A DNA stretch of 64,000 nt from Neisseria chenwenguii (GTDB lineage: Bacteria; Pseudomonadota; Gammaproteobacteria; Burkholderiales; Neisseriaceae). The notes beneath the pieces were generated by a model that had not been told where the DNA came from, did not search any database, and saw only the letters and a list, made by a program, of their open reading frames with translations. Positions within the stretch are counted from its first letter, which is position 1; each line of letters opens with the position of its first letter. A program made the translations under genes and the position numbers. Below are positions 36,932 to 45,055 of the stretch, piece after piece. The stretch spans positions 1,488,001-1,552,000 of the forward strand of contig NZ_CP022278.1 in assembly GCF_002216145.1 (NCBI RefSeq). Reading direction: 5' to 3'.

Positions 36932-37635
36932 AAGAGAGTGATATTTTAGGCAGCGACATCAGCCGGCACTGGTATTATCGGGCAAAAGCGCGGGCTGTAA
37001 CCGAACTTTTAAAGGGACAGGATTTTTCGCGCATTTTGGACGTAGGCGCAGGTTCGGCCTTTTTTACGCGCTACCTTTTGGAAAATACAGTCGCACAATC
37101 CGCCTGCTGTGTAGACATCAGCTACGGGGCAGACAGAAACGGAACGTATGCGGACAAACCGGTCAGCTTCCGCCGGAATATTGAAACTGCCGATGCAGAT
37201 TTGGTGCTGATGATGGATGTATTGGAGCATGTTGAAGACGACTTGTCATTGTTGCAGGAATATATCGGAAAAGTGAAAAATGAAGGGGGAGTAAAATTTC
37301 TGATTTCCGTACCGGCCTTCCAATTTTTATGGAGCGGACATGATGTGTTTTTAGAACATTGCCGCCGCTATAATCTCCAAGAGTTGGAAAATGTCGTTAC
37401 AAAGGCAGGTTTGCGCATTATCAAGAGCCATTACGGCTTTGGAACGGTTTTTCCCATTGCCGCCGTAACCCGTATGGCAGGCCGTCTGAAACCGCAACGG
37501 GTTGAGTCGCAATTGAAAATCCATCATCCGGCGGTTAACGGATTTTTATCGGCTTTGTGCCGCTTGGATTTGCCGGTTCAGCATCTCAACCGCCTTGCCG
37601 GATTAACGGTATTCTGTCTGGCGAAAAAGGATTGA
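36922..37635 (+). CDS. Class I SAM-dependent methyltransferase of the Gtr-like cassette
   Basis: The 237-residue protein has SAM motif [16 protein letters not shown] (about 34-48), an acidic post-I loop [14 protein letters not shown] and [12 protein letters not shown], the usual core of small-molecule or sugar methyltransferases. It starts inside the end of the gtrB-like gene, so it is co-translated with the cassette. Methylation of the transferred sugar or its lipid carrier is a plausible inference, not shown. One DUS lies in frame (AGRLKPQR). A DUS terminator follows directly. Confidence 0.8.
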   Translation: MDLKESDILGSDISRHWYYRAKARAVTELLKGQDFSRILDVGAGSAFFTRYLLENTVAQSACCVDISYGADRNGTYADKPVSFRRNIETADADLVLMMDVLEHVEDDLSLLQEYIGKVKNEGGVKFLISVPAFQFLWSGHDVFLEHCRRYNLQELENVVTKAGLRIIKSHYGFGTVFPIAAVTRMAGRLKPQRVESQLKIHHPAVNGFLSALCRLDLPVQHLNRLAGLTVFCLAKKD

Positions 37636-37637
37636 CA

Positions 37638-37675
37638 AAGAGGCCGTCTGAAAAATCTTTTTCAGACGGCCTCTT
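37638..37675 (+). terminator. Inverted DUS terminator after the Gtr-like cassette
   Basis: AAGAGGCCGTCTGAAAAA and its reverse complement are separated by two bases, giving a perfect hairpin 2 bases after the methyltransferase stop. Confidence 0.75.
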
Positions 37676-37750
37676 GCCGCAAACGCCGTCTGAACGCGCT
37701 TTCTGCTATACTCAATCCCTGTATTCAATGCCAACCCAAAAGGATAAATC

Positions 37751-38899
37751 ATGAGCAAATTATTCCCCCAAGCAACCATGCGCGACCGTGCGCCTTACCG
37801 TTTCGATATTGTCGGCAGCTTTTTGCGTCCGGAAGCGCTGAAGCGGGCGCGCCGCCAATGCGCTTGCGGCGACTGTTCGGCCGAAGCGCTGCACAAAGTG
37901 GAAGACGAGGAAGTTTTGCAGTTGATTGCCAAAGAAAAAGCAGTCGGCCTGCCCAACGTCACCGACGGTGAATTCCGCCGCACTTGGTGGCATTTGGATT
38001 TTCTGTTTGAACTTTTGGGCGTGGAATTGATTGAAACCGAGCAATACAGCACGCAGTTTAAAGCGACGATGCACCGCCCCGTGACCTTAAAGATTACCGA
38101 TAAAATCGAGTTTCCCAAAGTTCACCCGTTTTTGAATCATTTTAAAGCCTTGCAGGAAGAAGCCGACGGCTATCCCGTGAAATTTACCATTCCGTCACCG
38201 AGTATGCTTCACCTTATTACCTGCGTGCGCACGCCCAATCCGCAGCTGATTGAACGCTATGCGGGCAATAACGACCTGCTGTTGGCCGACATCACCGCCG
38301 CCTACATCGACGCCGTTAAAGCGTTTTACGACGCAGGCTGCCGCATTCTCCAGCTCGACGATACCTCTTGGGGCGAGTTCTGCTCGGAAGAAAAACGCGC
38401 GCTTTACGCCTCGCAAGGCGTGGATGTGGACGCTACTGCCAAGAGTTATGTGAAAATGCTCAACGACATCCGTGATGCCGCGCCTGCCGATATGGCGGTT
38501 ACCATGCACATCTGCCGCGGCAACTTCCGCTCGACTTGGTTCTCCAGCGGCGGTTACGAGCCGGTGGCCGAAATCCTGTTCGGCGGCTGCCGTGTGGACG
38601 GTTTCTTCTTGGAATACGACAGCGACCGCGCCGGCGACTTCAAACCGCTGCGTTTCATCAAAGACCAGCAAGTCGTGTTAGGTTTGGTCACTTCCAAAAC
38701 AGGCGAACTGGAAAGTAAAGAAGCCATCATCGAGCGCATCAAAGAAGCCGCGCAGTATGTGGACATCAACCAGCTCTGCCTCAGCCCGCAATGCGGTTTT
38801 GCCTCTACCGAAGAAGGCAACGAGCTGACCGAAGAAGACCAATGGAAAAAACTGGCGCTGATCCGCAGCATCGTTGAAGAAGTGTGGGGCAGCAAATAA
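37751..38899 (+). CDS. MetE-like cobalamin-independent methionine synthase family protein (YxjG type)
   Basis: The 382-residue protein resembles the C-terminal catalytic half of MetE. It has RFDIVGSFLRPEAL, NVTDGEFRRTWWHLDFL, LQLDDTSWGEFC, the zinc ligands in HICRGN and in LCLSPQCGF, and a Glu in between (FFLEYDSDRAGDF). Such short paralogues (YxjG/YxjH) transfer a methyl group to homocysteine from a folate or another donor. The exact donor is not known from sequence. The ATG follows AAAGGATAAATC. A DUS hairpin follows. Confidence 0.87.
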   Translation: MSKLFPQATMRDRAPYRFDIVGSFLRPEALKRARRQCACGDCSAEALHKVEDEEVLQLIAKEKAVGLPNVTDGEFRRTWWHLDFLFELLGVELIETEQYSTQFKATMHRPVTLKITDKIEFPKVHPFLNHFKALQEEADGYPVKFTIPSPSMLHLITCVRTPNPQLIERYAGNNDLLLADITAAYIDAVKAFYDAGCRILQLDDTSWGEFCSEEKRALYASQGVDVDATAKSYVKMLNDIRDAAPADMAVTMHICRGNFRSTWFSSGGYEPVAEILFGGCRVDGFFLEYDSDRAGDFKPLRFIKDQQVVLGLVTSKTGELESKEAIIERIKEAAQYVDINQLCLSPQCGFASTEEGNELTEEDQWKKLALIRSIVEEVWGSK

Positions 38900-38917
38900 T
38901 CCGCTGTTGAGATAGAC

Positions 38918-38966
38918 AAAGGCCGTCTGAAATCCGGTTACCGTAGCCGAAATATCAGACGGCCTT
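38918..38966. terminator. Inverted DUS pair between convergent genes
   Basis: AAAGGCCGTCTGAAAT and ATATCAGACGGCCTTG form a hairpin between the MetE-like gene and the convergent DNA ligase. It may serve both. Confidence 0.6.
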
Positions 38967-38979
38967 GTTTTCAAACGCT

Positions 38980-39789
38980 TTACTTATCCCGCCGCACCCG
39001 CAGAAACGTCGCAAAACGCGGCGTGCCTTTTTGGGTAAATCCGCGGTAGCGGTAGGTGATGAGTGCGCCGACGGGTGGCGGGTTGACGCGGTCGGTGTCT
39101 TTGAAACCGCTGCCGATTTTAAATTCGCCCAATTCGTTTTTACAGCCGACCGCGCCGAGCCTGCCCGCGTTGCGGCCTTTGCCTTCGTAGTGGCGCGTGA
39201 CGGTGCATTCCGCGTCGTGTTCGCTTTTGAGTTTCAGCAAAAGGCTGCTGCGGCCGCTTTGGTAGGCGGAATCAGGGTGGCGCAGCATTACCCCTTCGCC
39301 GCCGGCGGTTTCTACTTCTTTTAAAAACGCTTGCGCGTGTTCGGCGCTTTTCACGGGCGTTTGCGGGATAACGGCGATGTTGGCGTCGGGATGGAGGGTC
39401 AGCCAGTTTTGCAACACGGCGAGCCTGCGATAAAGATTGCCGCCGGCTTGGGGAACGTCGAAAACGTGCAGTTTGATGCCGCGCCAGTCACCCGATTCGG
39501 TGCGGACGGCGGCAGAAATCTGTTCAAACTGCCCGCGCGCACTGAATAATTCGCCATCAAGCGGGTAGGGCGGAAAATGGCGGGTGTAGCCTTTGGGCGG
39601 GGTAAACGCGTAGCCTTGGCGGCTGACCAGCCGTTTGCCGTCCCAATAGGCGCGCACACCGTCGAGCTTTTCGCTCATCGCCCAGCCGGTAATGTTTTGG
39701 TCTTTATATTCCTGCGCCAGCATCAAATCCGCGCCGTAGGCGGCGGCGCTGATGAAAAGTGCGGCGAAAATCGGTATGATGGTTTTCAT
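38980..39789 (-). CDS. Secreted ATP-dependent DNA ligase
   Basis: From ATG 39789 the product is 269 residues. A signal peptide (MKTIIPIFAALFISAAAYGA) is followed by the ligase core. Lys41 in SEKLDGVRAYW is the adenylation site, LDGELFSARG is motif III, GGEGVMLR is motif IV and LLLKLK is motif V. An OB-fold ends the protein. This is the minimal ATP-dependent ligase known from Neisseria, Haemophilus and Campylobacter, predicted to act in the periplasm. A link to uptake of nicked DNA is an attractive inference in this competent genus. An in-frame ATG further upstream would destroy the signal peptide. Confidence 0.92.
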   Translation of the reverse strand: MKTIIPIFAALFISAAAYGADLMLAQEYKDQNITGWAMSEKLDGVRAYWDGKRLVSRQGYAFTPPKGYTRHFPPYPLDGELFSARGQFEQISAAVRTESGDWRGIKLHVFDVPQAGGNLYRRLAVLQNWLTLHPDANIAVIPQTPVKSAEHAQAFLKEVETAGGEGVMLRHPDSAYQSGRSSLLLKLKSEHDAECTVTRHYEGKGRNAGRLGAVGCKNELGEFKIGSGFKDTDRVNPPPVGALITYRYRGFTQKGTPRFATFLRVRRDK

Positions 39790-40092
39790 GTTTTCCCTGA
39801 TGTTTTTATTAGACGGGTTATTATACCGAATGATTGAAATGCCGTCTGAAAAATATGCGTTTGGGTTTTTAGGCGGCCTTTGCCAGTTATAGTGAAGTAA
39901 AATAAGAAAGATACAAGGCGGCAAAGGCGCAGACAGTACGGATAGTACGGGACAGATGAACTTGGCGCTTCAGCGCCTTAGTGAATCGTTCTCTTTTGAG
40001 CTCAGCCGCAGCCGACGAAGTAGATTTTTTATGAAGTAGATTTTTTATTTTAATTCACTATAAAATCAGATTGTTAATTTAAGGAACCAAAT
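39790..40092. other. Divergent region between DNA ligase and MBL hydrolase
   Basis: About 300 bases contain a DUS at 39840 and a Correia-like element (39888-40062). The remaining sequence is AT-rich leader. No gene is seen. Confidence 0.5.
39888..40062 (+). repeat. Correia-like element with internal duplication (175 bp)
   Basis: TATAGTG and CACTATA ends and the full core (GGCGCTTCAGCGCCTTAG) are present. Compared with the 157 bp copies it is longer because GAAGTAGATTTTTTAT occurs twice in tandem just before the right end. It precedes the MBL hydrolase gene by 30 bases and may carry its promoter. Confidence 0.85.
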
Positions 40093-40725
40093 ATGTCTTT
40101 GCAGTTTGAAATTATCGCGGTTACGCCGTTCCGCCAGAATTGCACTTTATTATGGGACGACGAAACCAAAGAAGCCGTGTTGACCGACGTGGGCGGCGAT
40201 GTGCCGTATCTGCTCAAAGAAATCAAATCCAAAGGTTTGAATGTTAAGGAAATTTGGCTGACACACGGCCATCTCGACCATGCGGGCGGGGTGGTGGAAT
40301 TTTTGCGTCATCACGATGTGCCTGTTATCGGGCCGCACGAAGACGATGAGTTTCTGTTGCAATCCCTACCAGAAACCACGGCGGGTTACGGTTTTCCCGT
40401 ATCGCCCGCGTTTGTGCCGACGTGTTGGCTGCATGAGGGCGAAACGCTGTCGGTGGGCGCGTATGAGTTTCAGGTTTTACATATCCCCGGCCATACGCCC
40501 GGGCAGGTGGTATTTTACTGCGCGGCGGCGGATTTACTGATTGCGGGCGATGTTTTGTTTTACGAAACTATCGGCCGAACTGATTTTCCGCGCGGCAATC
40601 ATCACGATTTAATCAGCAATATCAAAAGCAAACTGCTGGTGTTGCCCGAAGCAACCCGCGTGATAACGGGGCACGGCAGGATGACCACCATCGGCCACGA
40701 GCGGCGCCATAATCCGTTTTTATAA
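40093..40725 (+). CDS. MBL-fold metallo-hydrolase (glyoxalase II-like, YcbL type)
   Basis: The 210-residue metallo-beta-lactamase-fold enzyme has the binuclear zinc motif THGHLDHAGG (His58, His60, Asp62, His63), HIPGHTPGQVVFY, LIAGDVLF and ITGHGRMTTIGHE. Short members like this are YcbL-type type II glyoxalases, hydrolysing glutathione thioesters; other MBL substrates cannot be excluded. The leader is mostly Correia-like sequence. Confidence 0.9.
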   Translation: MSLQFEIIAVTPFRQNCTLLWDDETKEAVLTDVGGDVPYLLKEIKSKGLNVKEIWLTHGHLDHAGGVVEFLRHHDVPVIGPHEDDEFLLQSLPETTAGYGFPVSPAFVPTCWLHEGETLSVGAYEFQVLHIPGHTPGQVVFYCAAADLLIAGDVLFYETIGRTDFPRGNHHDLISNIKSKLLVLPEATRVITGHGRMTTIGHERRHNPFL

Positions 40726-40955
40726 GTTCAGAGAAGTTTGCATAAGCTAAAGAGTTAGTAAAAAGAGTTTAAATTCAAGGGCGCGGGGTAGGATTTTCCA
40801 GACGGCCTGTTGTAGTATTGCGACCAAATTCAGAGATTTTATATACAGGGGTTTGCAGGCGTTTTGCCTGCAAAGCCGTTTTTTCAACCGGAAAAACAGC
40901 CGCGGAACCATCCGTCGTCCCGTCATTTTTTTCTACCATCATTGAGGAAACAGCG

Positions 40956-42254
40956 ATGTCTTTTGATTTGGGTAATTTATTGCAAAACCAAGTAGGCGGC
41001 GTTTTGAGCCAATTCTTGACCGCTAACGGCGAAAATGCCGAAAACAGCAGCAAAGCGGCCGGTTTGGCCGTGCCTGCACTGGTAGCCGGTTTGGTCAAAC
41101 ACGTCAGCGGCGGCGCAGGCAATGCTTCGAGCTTGGTTGACTTAATCAGCGGCGCAGGCGGCCAAAATCTGAGCGACACCGTCGCCCAAGCCGCAAACGG
41201 CAATGTCGGCGGCCTGACCGAACTGGGCAACAAACTGCTGCCGCAATTTTTGGGCGGCAACGCAGCCAGCGTGTCCGACCAAATCGCACAGGAAAGCGGC
41301 GTTTCCAAGGCCGCCGCAGGTTCGACCCTGTCATTGGGTCTGCCGCTGGTATTGTCGGCGCTGCGCGGTAAAGCGCAAAGCGACAACCTGGGCGGTTCGC
41401 AAATTCTCGGCCTGCTCGGTCAACAGCAGGGCTGGCTTTCCAGCGCCCTGAGCAGCAATATGCTGTCTGCGCTGGGCATCGGCAGCCTGGGCGGCCTGTT
41501 TGGCGGCTTGGGCAACATCGTCAGCGGCTTCGGTGCAGCGGGCGCGACTACTGCGGCAGTCGGCGGTACGGCTGTTGCAGCCAAATCGGGCGGCGGCACC
41601 GGCAAATGGATTGTTTTGGGCATTGCGCTGTTCGCTGCATTGTTTGCCTTCAAGAGTTGCAGCGACAAAAAAGGCACAGCGCCGTCTGAAAGCGCCGCGT
41701 CCGCAGCCTCTGCCGCATCCGGCGCATCGGGCACTTCCGACAATGCTATGCTGACTGATATTCCTGCATCCGGCGCATTCGCCGCGGCTCTGCCTTCGTC
41801 TGCACCGGCTGATTCTTCCGCTTCTTCCGCTTCTTCCGCTTCTTCCGCTTCTGCTGCATCTCAAGCGGCTGCCGCCTCTGCGTCTGCCGACGCTTCCGCC
41901 CCTGCTGCGCAAAACAGCGCCAACGCCCGCGTAGTGTACGAAAACGGCGTGGCCAAATTCTATTTTGCCACCGGTAAAAACGACATCGCCGACGGCGCAG
42001 AAAGCATTGTTGCCGACGTGATTACCGCAGGCAAAGAAGGCAAAAAACTGGTCATCAGCGGTTTCACCGACAGCACCGGCAACGCAAAATCCAACGAAGC
42101 CCTGTCGAAAAAACGTGCCCAAGCCGTAAAAGCCTTCTTTGAAGCACAAGGCGTGAAAGCCGAAAGCATCGAATTGCGCAAACCTGAAACCAGCGTCGGC
42201 GCACAAGGCAACGATGCCGAAGGCCGCCGCGTCGAAGTCAAAGTCGAAGGTTAA
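40956..42254 (+). CDS. DUF937 plus OmpA-like envelope protein
   Basis: From ATG 40956 (behind GAGGAAA) the 432-residue protein has an N-terminal DUF937 domain (about 1-190), a Gly-rich stretch, one membrane helix (about 206-222, WIVLGIALFAALFAFKS), a Ser/Ala-rich linker and a C-terminal OmpA-like peptidoglycan-binding domain (YFATGKNDIADGAE, ISGFTDSTGNAKSNEALSKKRAQAV, GRRVEV). It probably spans from the inner membrane to the cell wall. The linker is partly coded by a nine-base tandem repeat at 41812. The open frame extends to 40818 without a better start. Confidence 0.85.
   Translation: MSFDLGNLLQNQVGGVLSQFLTANGENAENSSKAAGLAVPALVAGLVKHVSGGAGNASSLVDLISGAGGQNLSDTVAQAANGNVGGLTELGNKLLPQFLGGNAASVSDQIAQESGVSKAAAGSTLSLGLPLVLSALRGKAQSDNLGGSQILGLLGQQQGWLSSALSSNMLSALGIGSLGGLFGGLGNIVSGFGAAGATTAAVGGTAVAAKSGGGTGKWIVLGIALFAALFAFKSCSDKKGTAPSESAASAASAASGASGTSDNAMLTDIPASGAFAAALPSSAPADSSASSASSASSASAASQAAAASASADASAPAAQNSANARVVYENGVAKFYFATGKNDIADGAESIVADVITAGKEGKKLVISGFTDSTGNAKSNEALSKKRAQAVKAFFEAQGVKAESIELRKPETSVGAQGNDAEGRRVEVKVEG
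41812..41850 (+). repeat. Nine-base tandem repeat in the OmpA-like gene
   Basis: TTCTTCCGC repeats about four times, encoding Ser-Ser-Ala units of the linker. Because the unit is nine bases, copy-number change would alter linker length without a frameshift. Confidence 0.75.
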
Positions 42255-42662
42255 GCCGTTTAGTTTTTTTGAAATCAAGGCCGTCTGAAAACAGCAGTCC
42301 TGTTTTTCAGACGGCCTTTGTGCGTCTGCATGGCCGTCTGAAAAAAATGGCATGGAATTTGCATGGATTATCAGCAAGGAAAGCCAAACGACGAACAATG
42401 AAAAAATAAAATCCAAAGAAAACAGCGCTTAAAAGAAACAACGCAAACGCAGTTTGCCGCTTCGGCAAAATCCTCCGTAGAAATACGGCGCCGTTTCGGC
42501 GGATAAGTGTTACAAACTGACAATAAATGTCAGCATCAACAGGGCAAAGCAGGCGTTTGGCGGATTCCGAAATCATTGCCGTTTTACTAACAGGCCGTCT
42601 GAAAATTCGGCTGTGCGCAGCCTTTTTTCAAACGTGCGGGAAATCAAAAAGGATCTAACTCT
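42255..42662. other. Region between the OmpA-like gene and the BamE-like lipoprotein
   Basis: About 400 bases hold the DUS terminator, DUS units at about 42332 and 42595, and CGCCGTTTCGGCGG, a small palindrome at about 42489. I see no gene. Confidence 0.45.
42277..42318 (+). terminator. Inverted DUS terminator after the OmpA-like gene
   Basis: AAGGCCGTCTGAAAACAG and its near complement TTTTTCAGACGGCCTT form a hairpin 23 bases after the stop. Confidence 0.65.
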
Positions 42663-43175
42663 ATGAAAACCAAACAAATCATCAAAGCGGGTCTGTCATT
42701 GTTGGCAGTAAGCCTTTTGGCTGCCTGCGCCACCAAAAGCGACGTCAAAGCAGACGGTACGACCGAAAATCCGGTATTCCCCAAACCTTACTCGCTTACG
42801 TTCAACAAAGGCCGCGGCACGTTCCCGACTTTTGACGAGCTGGAAAAAATGAAGCCCGGCCTGACCAAAGACGATATTTATAAAATTTTAGGCCGTCCGC
42901 ATTACGACGAAGGAATGTTCCGCGTGCGCGAGTGGGATTACCTGTTCCACTTCCACACACCGGGCGTAGGCGCCGACCCTGAAAACACTTCCGGCGTGGA
43001 AGACGTAACTACTTGCCAATACAAAGTTATTTATGATAAAAACCGATACGCGCGCAGCTTCCACTGGAATCCCGTGTTTCCGAAAGACGCTGTTTGCCCG
43101 CCGCCGGCACCCAAAGCAGAGCCGGAAGTGATTATCCGCGAAGTGGAGAAAACGCCGCGCCGTATCCGTCAATAA
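42663..43175 (+). CDS. BamE/SmpA-like outer-membrane lipoprotein
   Basis: The 170-residue lipoprotein has a lipobox LLAACATK (Cys at about 22). A SmpA/OmlA-type domain follows (FDELEKMKPGLTKDDIYKILGRPHYDEGMFRVREWDYLFHF), the fold of BamE, which supports the Bam complex or binds peptidoglycan-linked OmpA. A proline-rich tail ends KTPRRIRQ. It is probably a BamE paralogue, not BamE itself, and sits between an OmpA-like protein and a YkuD protein. Confidence 0.8.
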   Translation: MKTKQIIKAGLSLLAVSLLAACATKSDVKADGTTENPVFPKPYSLTFNKGRGTFPTFDELEKMKPGLTKDDIYKILGRPHYDEGMFRVREWDYLFHFHTPGVGADPENTSGVEDVTTCQYKVIYDKNRYARSFHWNPVFPKDAVCPPPAPKAEPEVIIREVEKTPRRIRQ

Positions 43176-43188
43176 TTAAGGAAGATTT

Positions 43189-43617
43189 TTGAACAAACTG
43201 ATTTTGTGCGCCGTCCTGTTTGCCGGCTTGGCGTCTTTTGTCCAAGCCGAGACTGCGGCTGAATTTATGAAACGCAAAAAAGTGGTCGTCGATACCTCGA
43301 GGGCCGAGCTTTGCTTTGCCGACGACAAAAAATGTTACCCCGTGTTAATCGGCAAAACCACGCCCAAAGGCCAATTCAACCTGCGCCTGATGCGTACCGA
43401 AAAGCCCGGTTACGGCGGCGAAGTCATCGGCTTTAAAGAGCAGGGCGATTTCCTGTTTGCGCTGCACCGCGTGTGGACGCAGATTCCGTCGGAACGCCGT
43501 ATGCAGCGGATTGCGTCCAAGCGCGTGTCCGACCGCATCATGACCAACGGCTGCATCAATGTAACCGATAAGGTATATAACAAACTGCGTCATTATTTCG
43601 TATTGGAAGTCATTTAA
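43189..43617 (+). CDS. YkuD-like (L,D-transpeptidase fold) secreted protein
   Basis: The 142-residue protein starts at TTG 43189 five bases after AAGGAAG. A signal peptide ends FVQA at residue 20. The rest shows YkuD features: VVVDTSRAELCF, YPVLIGKTTPKGQF, ALHRV (His93) and SDRIMTNGCINV with the catalytic Cys122. The TNGCINV block stands for the usual SHGCIR. It may cross-link peptidoglycan or attach proteins to it. It is 13 bases behind the lipoprotein gene, so they are probably co-transcribed. Confidence 0.83.
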   Translation: MNKLILCAVLFAGLASFVQAETAAEFMKRKKVVVDTSRAELCFADDKKCYPVLIGKTTPKGQFNLRLMRTEKPGYGGEVIGFKEQGDFLFALHRVWTQIPSERRMQRIASKRVSDRIMTNGCINVTDKVYNKLRHYFVLEVI

Positions 43618-43633
43618 ACGCCCGCAAAATCAG

Positions 43634-43667
43634 CAAAGGCCGTCTGAAGAATTTCAGACGGCCTTTG
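43634..43667. terminator. Inverted DUS terminator between convergent genes
   Basis: AAAGGCCGTCTGAAGA and TTTCAGACGGCCTTT form a compact hairpin between the YkuD gene and the convergent yhhQ-like gene. Confidence 0.7.
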
Positions 43668-43683
43668 TGTTTTCCGGCGTTTT

Positions 43684-44370
43684 TTACAACTCTTGCGCGG
43701 CCAATTCGGCGGTTTGTTCCGAATCCGTTTGTTGCAGCGAAGTCAGTTTTTGGGCCAGGATGTTTAATACCAAACCGTAAGCGGGCAGGAAGAAGAGGGT
43801 GCAGATGGCGAGTTTGAACAGATAATCGACAAAAGCAATTTCCGGCCAATGGCTTGCCATAAAAGCGTCGCTGCCGGCGTGGAAGGCGATGCTGAAAAAG
43901 ACCAGCGTATCCAGCGCGTTGCCGAGAAAAGTAGAGGCGGTCGGCGCGGCCCACCATGATTTCAGACGGCGCAGGCGGTTGAAGACGGTGATGTCGAGAA
44001 TCTGGCCGAGCGCGTAGGCGGCGAAACTGGCGAGCGCGATGCGGCCTGCAATGCTGTTGAATTCCGACAGCGCAGAAAAGCCCGTCCAAGCACCGTTGCT
44101 GAACAGCACGGACAGCGCATAAGACAGCGCCAGTGCGGGAAACATCACGCGGAAAATAATCCGCCGCGCAAGCCGTGCGCCGAAAATGCGCACGGTCAGG
44201 TCGGTGGCGAGAAAGATAAACGGAAAGGTAAACGCGCCCCAAGTGGTGTGGATGCCGAAAATCTGAAACGGAAACTGCACCAGATAGTTGCTGGCGGCAA
44301 TGATGAGGATGTGGAACAAAACGAGCCAAAACAGGGCTTTGTGCTGTTGGGCGGAAGTAAATCGATACAT
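43684..44370 (-). CDS. yhhQ: Queuosine precursor transporter (YhhQ/VUT family)
   Basis: The 228-residue membrane protein has six or seven helices and YhhQ features such as NYLVQFPFQIFGIHTTWGAF, FIFLATDLTVRIFG, YALGQILDITVFNRLRR and STFLGNALDTLVFF. The E. coli member takes up preQ0/preQ1 for queuosine synthesis. It lies 138 bases downstream of queF on the same strand, separated by DUS units, which supports the function. It probably shares the riboswitch-controlled transcript. Confidence 0.92.
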   Translation of the reverse strand: MYRFTSAQQHKALFWLVLFHILIIAASNYLVQFPFQIFGIHTTWGAFTFPFIFLATDLTVRIFGARLARRIIFRVMFPALALSYALSVLFSNGAWTGFSALSEFNSIAGRIALASFAAYALGQILDITVFNRLRRLKSWWAAPTASTFLGNALDTLVFFSIAFHAGSDAFMASHWPEIAFVDYLFKLAICTLFFLPAYGLVLNILAQKLTSLQQTDSEQTAELAAQEL

Positions 44371-44419
44371 ATTGGTTTGCTTTCGGGAATGCGGTTTTCA
44401 GACGGCATTGGGCATACAT

Positions 44420-44463
44420 CAGGCCGTCTGAAAAAACGGAAAACACAGGTTTCAGACGGCCTG
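44420..44463. repeat. Inverted DUS pair between queF and yhhQ
   Basis: CAGGCCGTCTGAAAAAAC and GTTTCAGACGGCCTG flank a loop of about 14 bases. It could attenuate transcription between the two queuosine genes; two more DUS units lie on either side. Confidence 0.6.
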
Positions 44464-44508
44464 CCTGTTTTTATAAGAGATAGGCCGTCTGAAAAATATT
44501 GAGGGGAA

Positions 44509-44982
44509 TTATTGGCAGTCGTGTTCAAACAAACGCTTGCGGGCGAGCGTTTCGAACTCGGTGCCGGCTTGGCCGTAGTTGGCAAACGGATGGATGGCGA
44601 TGCCGCCGCGCGGGGTAAATTCGCCGAATACTTCGATGTATTTCGGCGCCATCAGCGCGATGAGGTCTTTCATGATGATGTTGACGCAGTCTTCATGAAA
44701 ATCGCCGTGGTTGCGGAAGCTGAACAGATAGAGTTTCAGCGATTTGCTTTCCACCATTTTGACGCCGGGAATATAGCGGATGACGATGGTGGCGAAATCG
44801 GGCTGGCCGGTCATGGGGCAGAGGCTTGTGAATTCGGGGCAGACGAATTTGACGAAATAGTCGTTGCCGGGATGTTTGTTGTCGAAGGCTTCGAGGATTT
44901 CGGGCGCGTATCGGTCGGGATAGCGCGTGTTTTGGTTGCCTAAAAGGGAAAGGCTGCCGAGTTCGGCATCGTTGCGGGACAT
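44509..44982 (-). CDS. queF: NADPH-dependent preQ0 reductase QueF (short type)
   Basis: QueF reduces 7-cyano-7-deazaguanine (preQ0) to preQ1 in queuosine synthesis. The 157-residue unimodular form has the catalytic Cys55 in [15 protein letters not shown], with Asp62, the NADPH motif [20 protein letters not shown] and a C-terminal FANYGQ-type Glu/His region. The start follows ACTAAGGAA, and this ribosome binding site is part of the candidate preQ1 aptamer upstream. Confidence 0.96.
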   Translation of the reverse strand: MSRNDAELGSLSLLGNQNTRYPDRYAPEILEAFDNKHPGNDYFVKFVCPEFTSLCPMTGQPDFATIVIRYIPGVKMVESKSLKLYLFSFRNHGDFHEDCVNIIMKDLIALMAPKYIEVFGEFTPRGGIAIHPFANYGQAGTEFETLARKRLFEHDCQ

Positions 44983-44989
44983 TTTTCGG

Positions 44990-45055
44990 TTTCCTTAGTT
45001 TTGTTTAGACGCGGTGGACGGGCGGCGTCAAGTGGGAGGTTTTCGAACCACAGGC
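44990..45055 (-). promoter_or_regulatory. Candidate preQ1-I-type riboswitch upstream of queF
   Basis: On the minus strand the leader reads GTGGTTCGAAAACCTCCCAC, then a small hairpin (GACGC...GCGTC), then AAACAAAACTAAGGA just before queF. GTGG/CCAC forms P1, GGTTC and the CCTCC loop fit the preQ1-I pattern, and ACAAAACTAAGGA resembles its 3' A-rich strand. The loop CCU can pair with the AGG of the Shine-Dalgarno, giving the expected pseudoknot and translational shut-off. The hairpin between P1 and the A-rich strand is an insertion compared with minimal aptamers. Recognition is by eye only. Confidence 0.6.

Noticed and set aside
41693..41910. Phase-variable tract in the OmpA-like gene.
   Set aside because: The repeat unit is nine bases, so length change keeps the reading frame; only linker length would vary.
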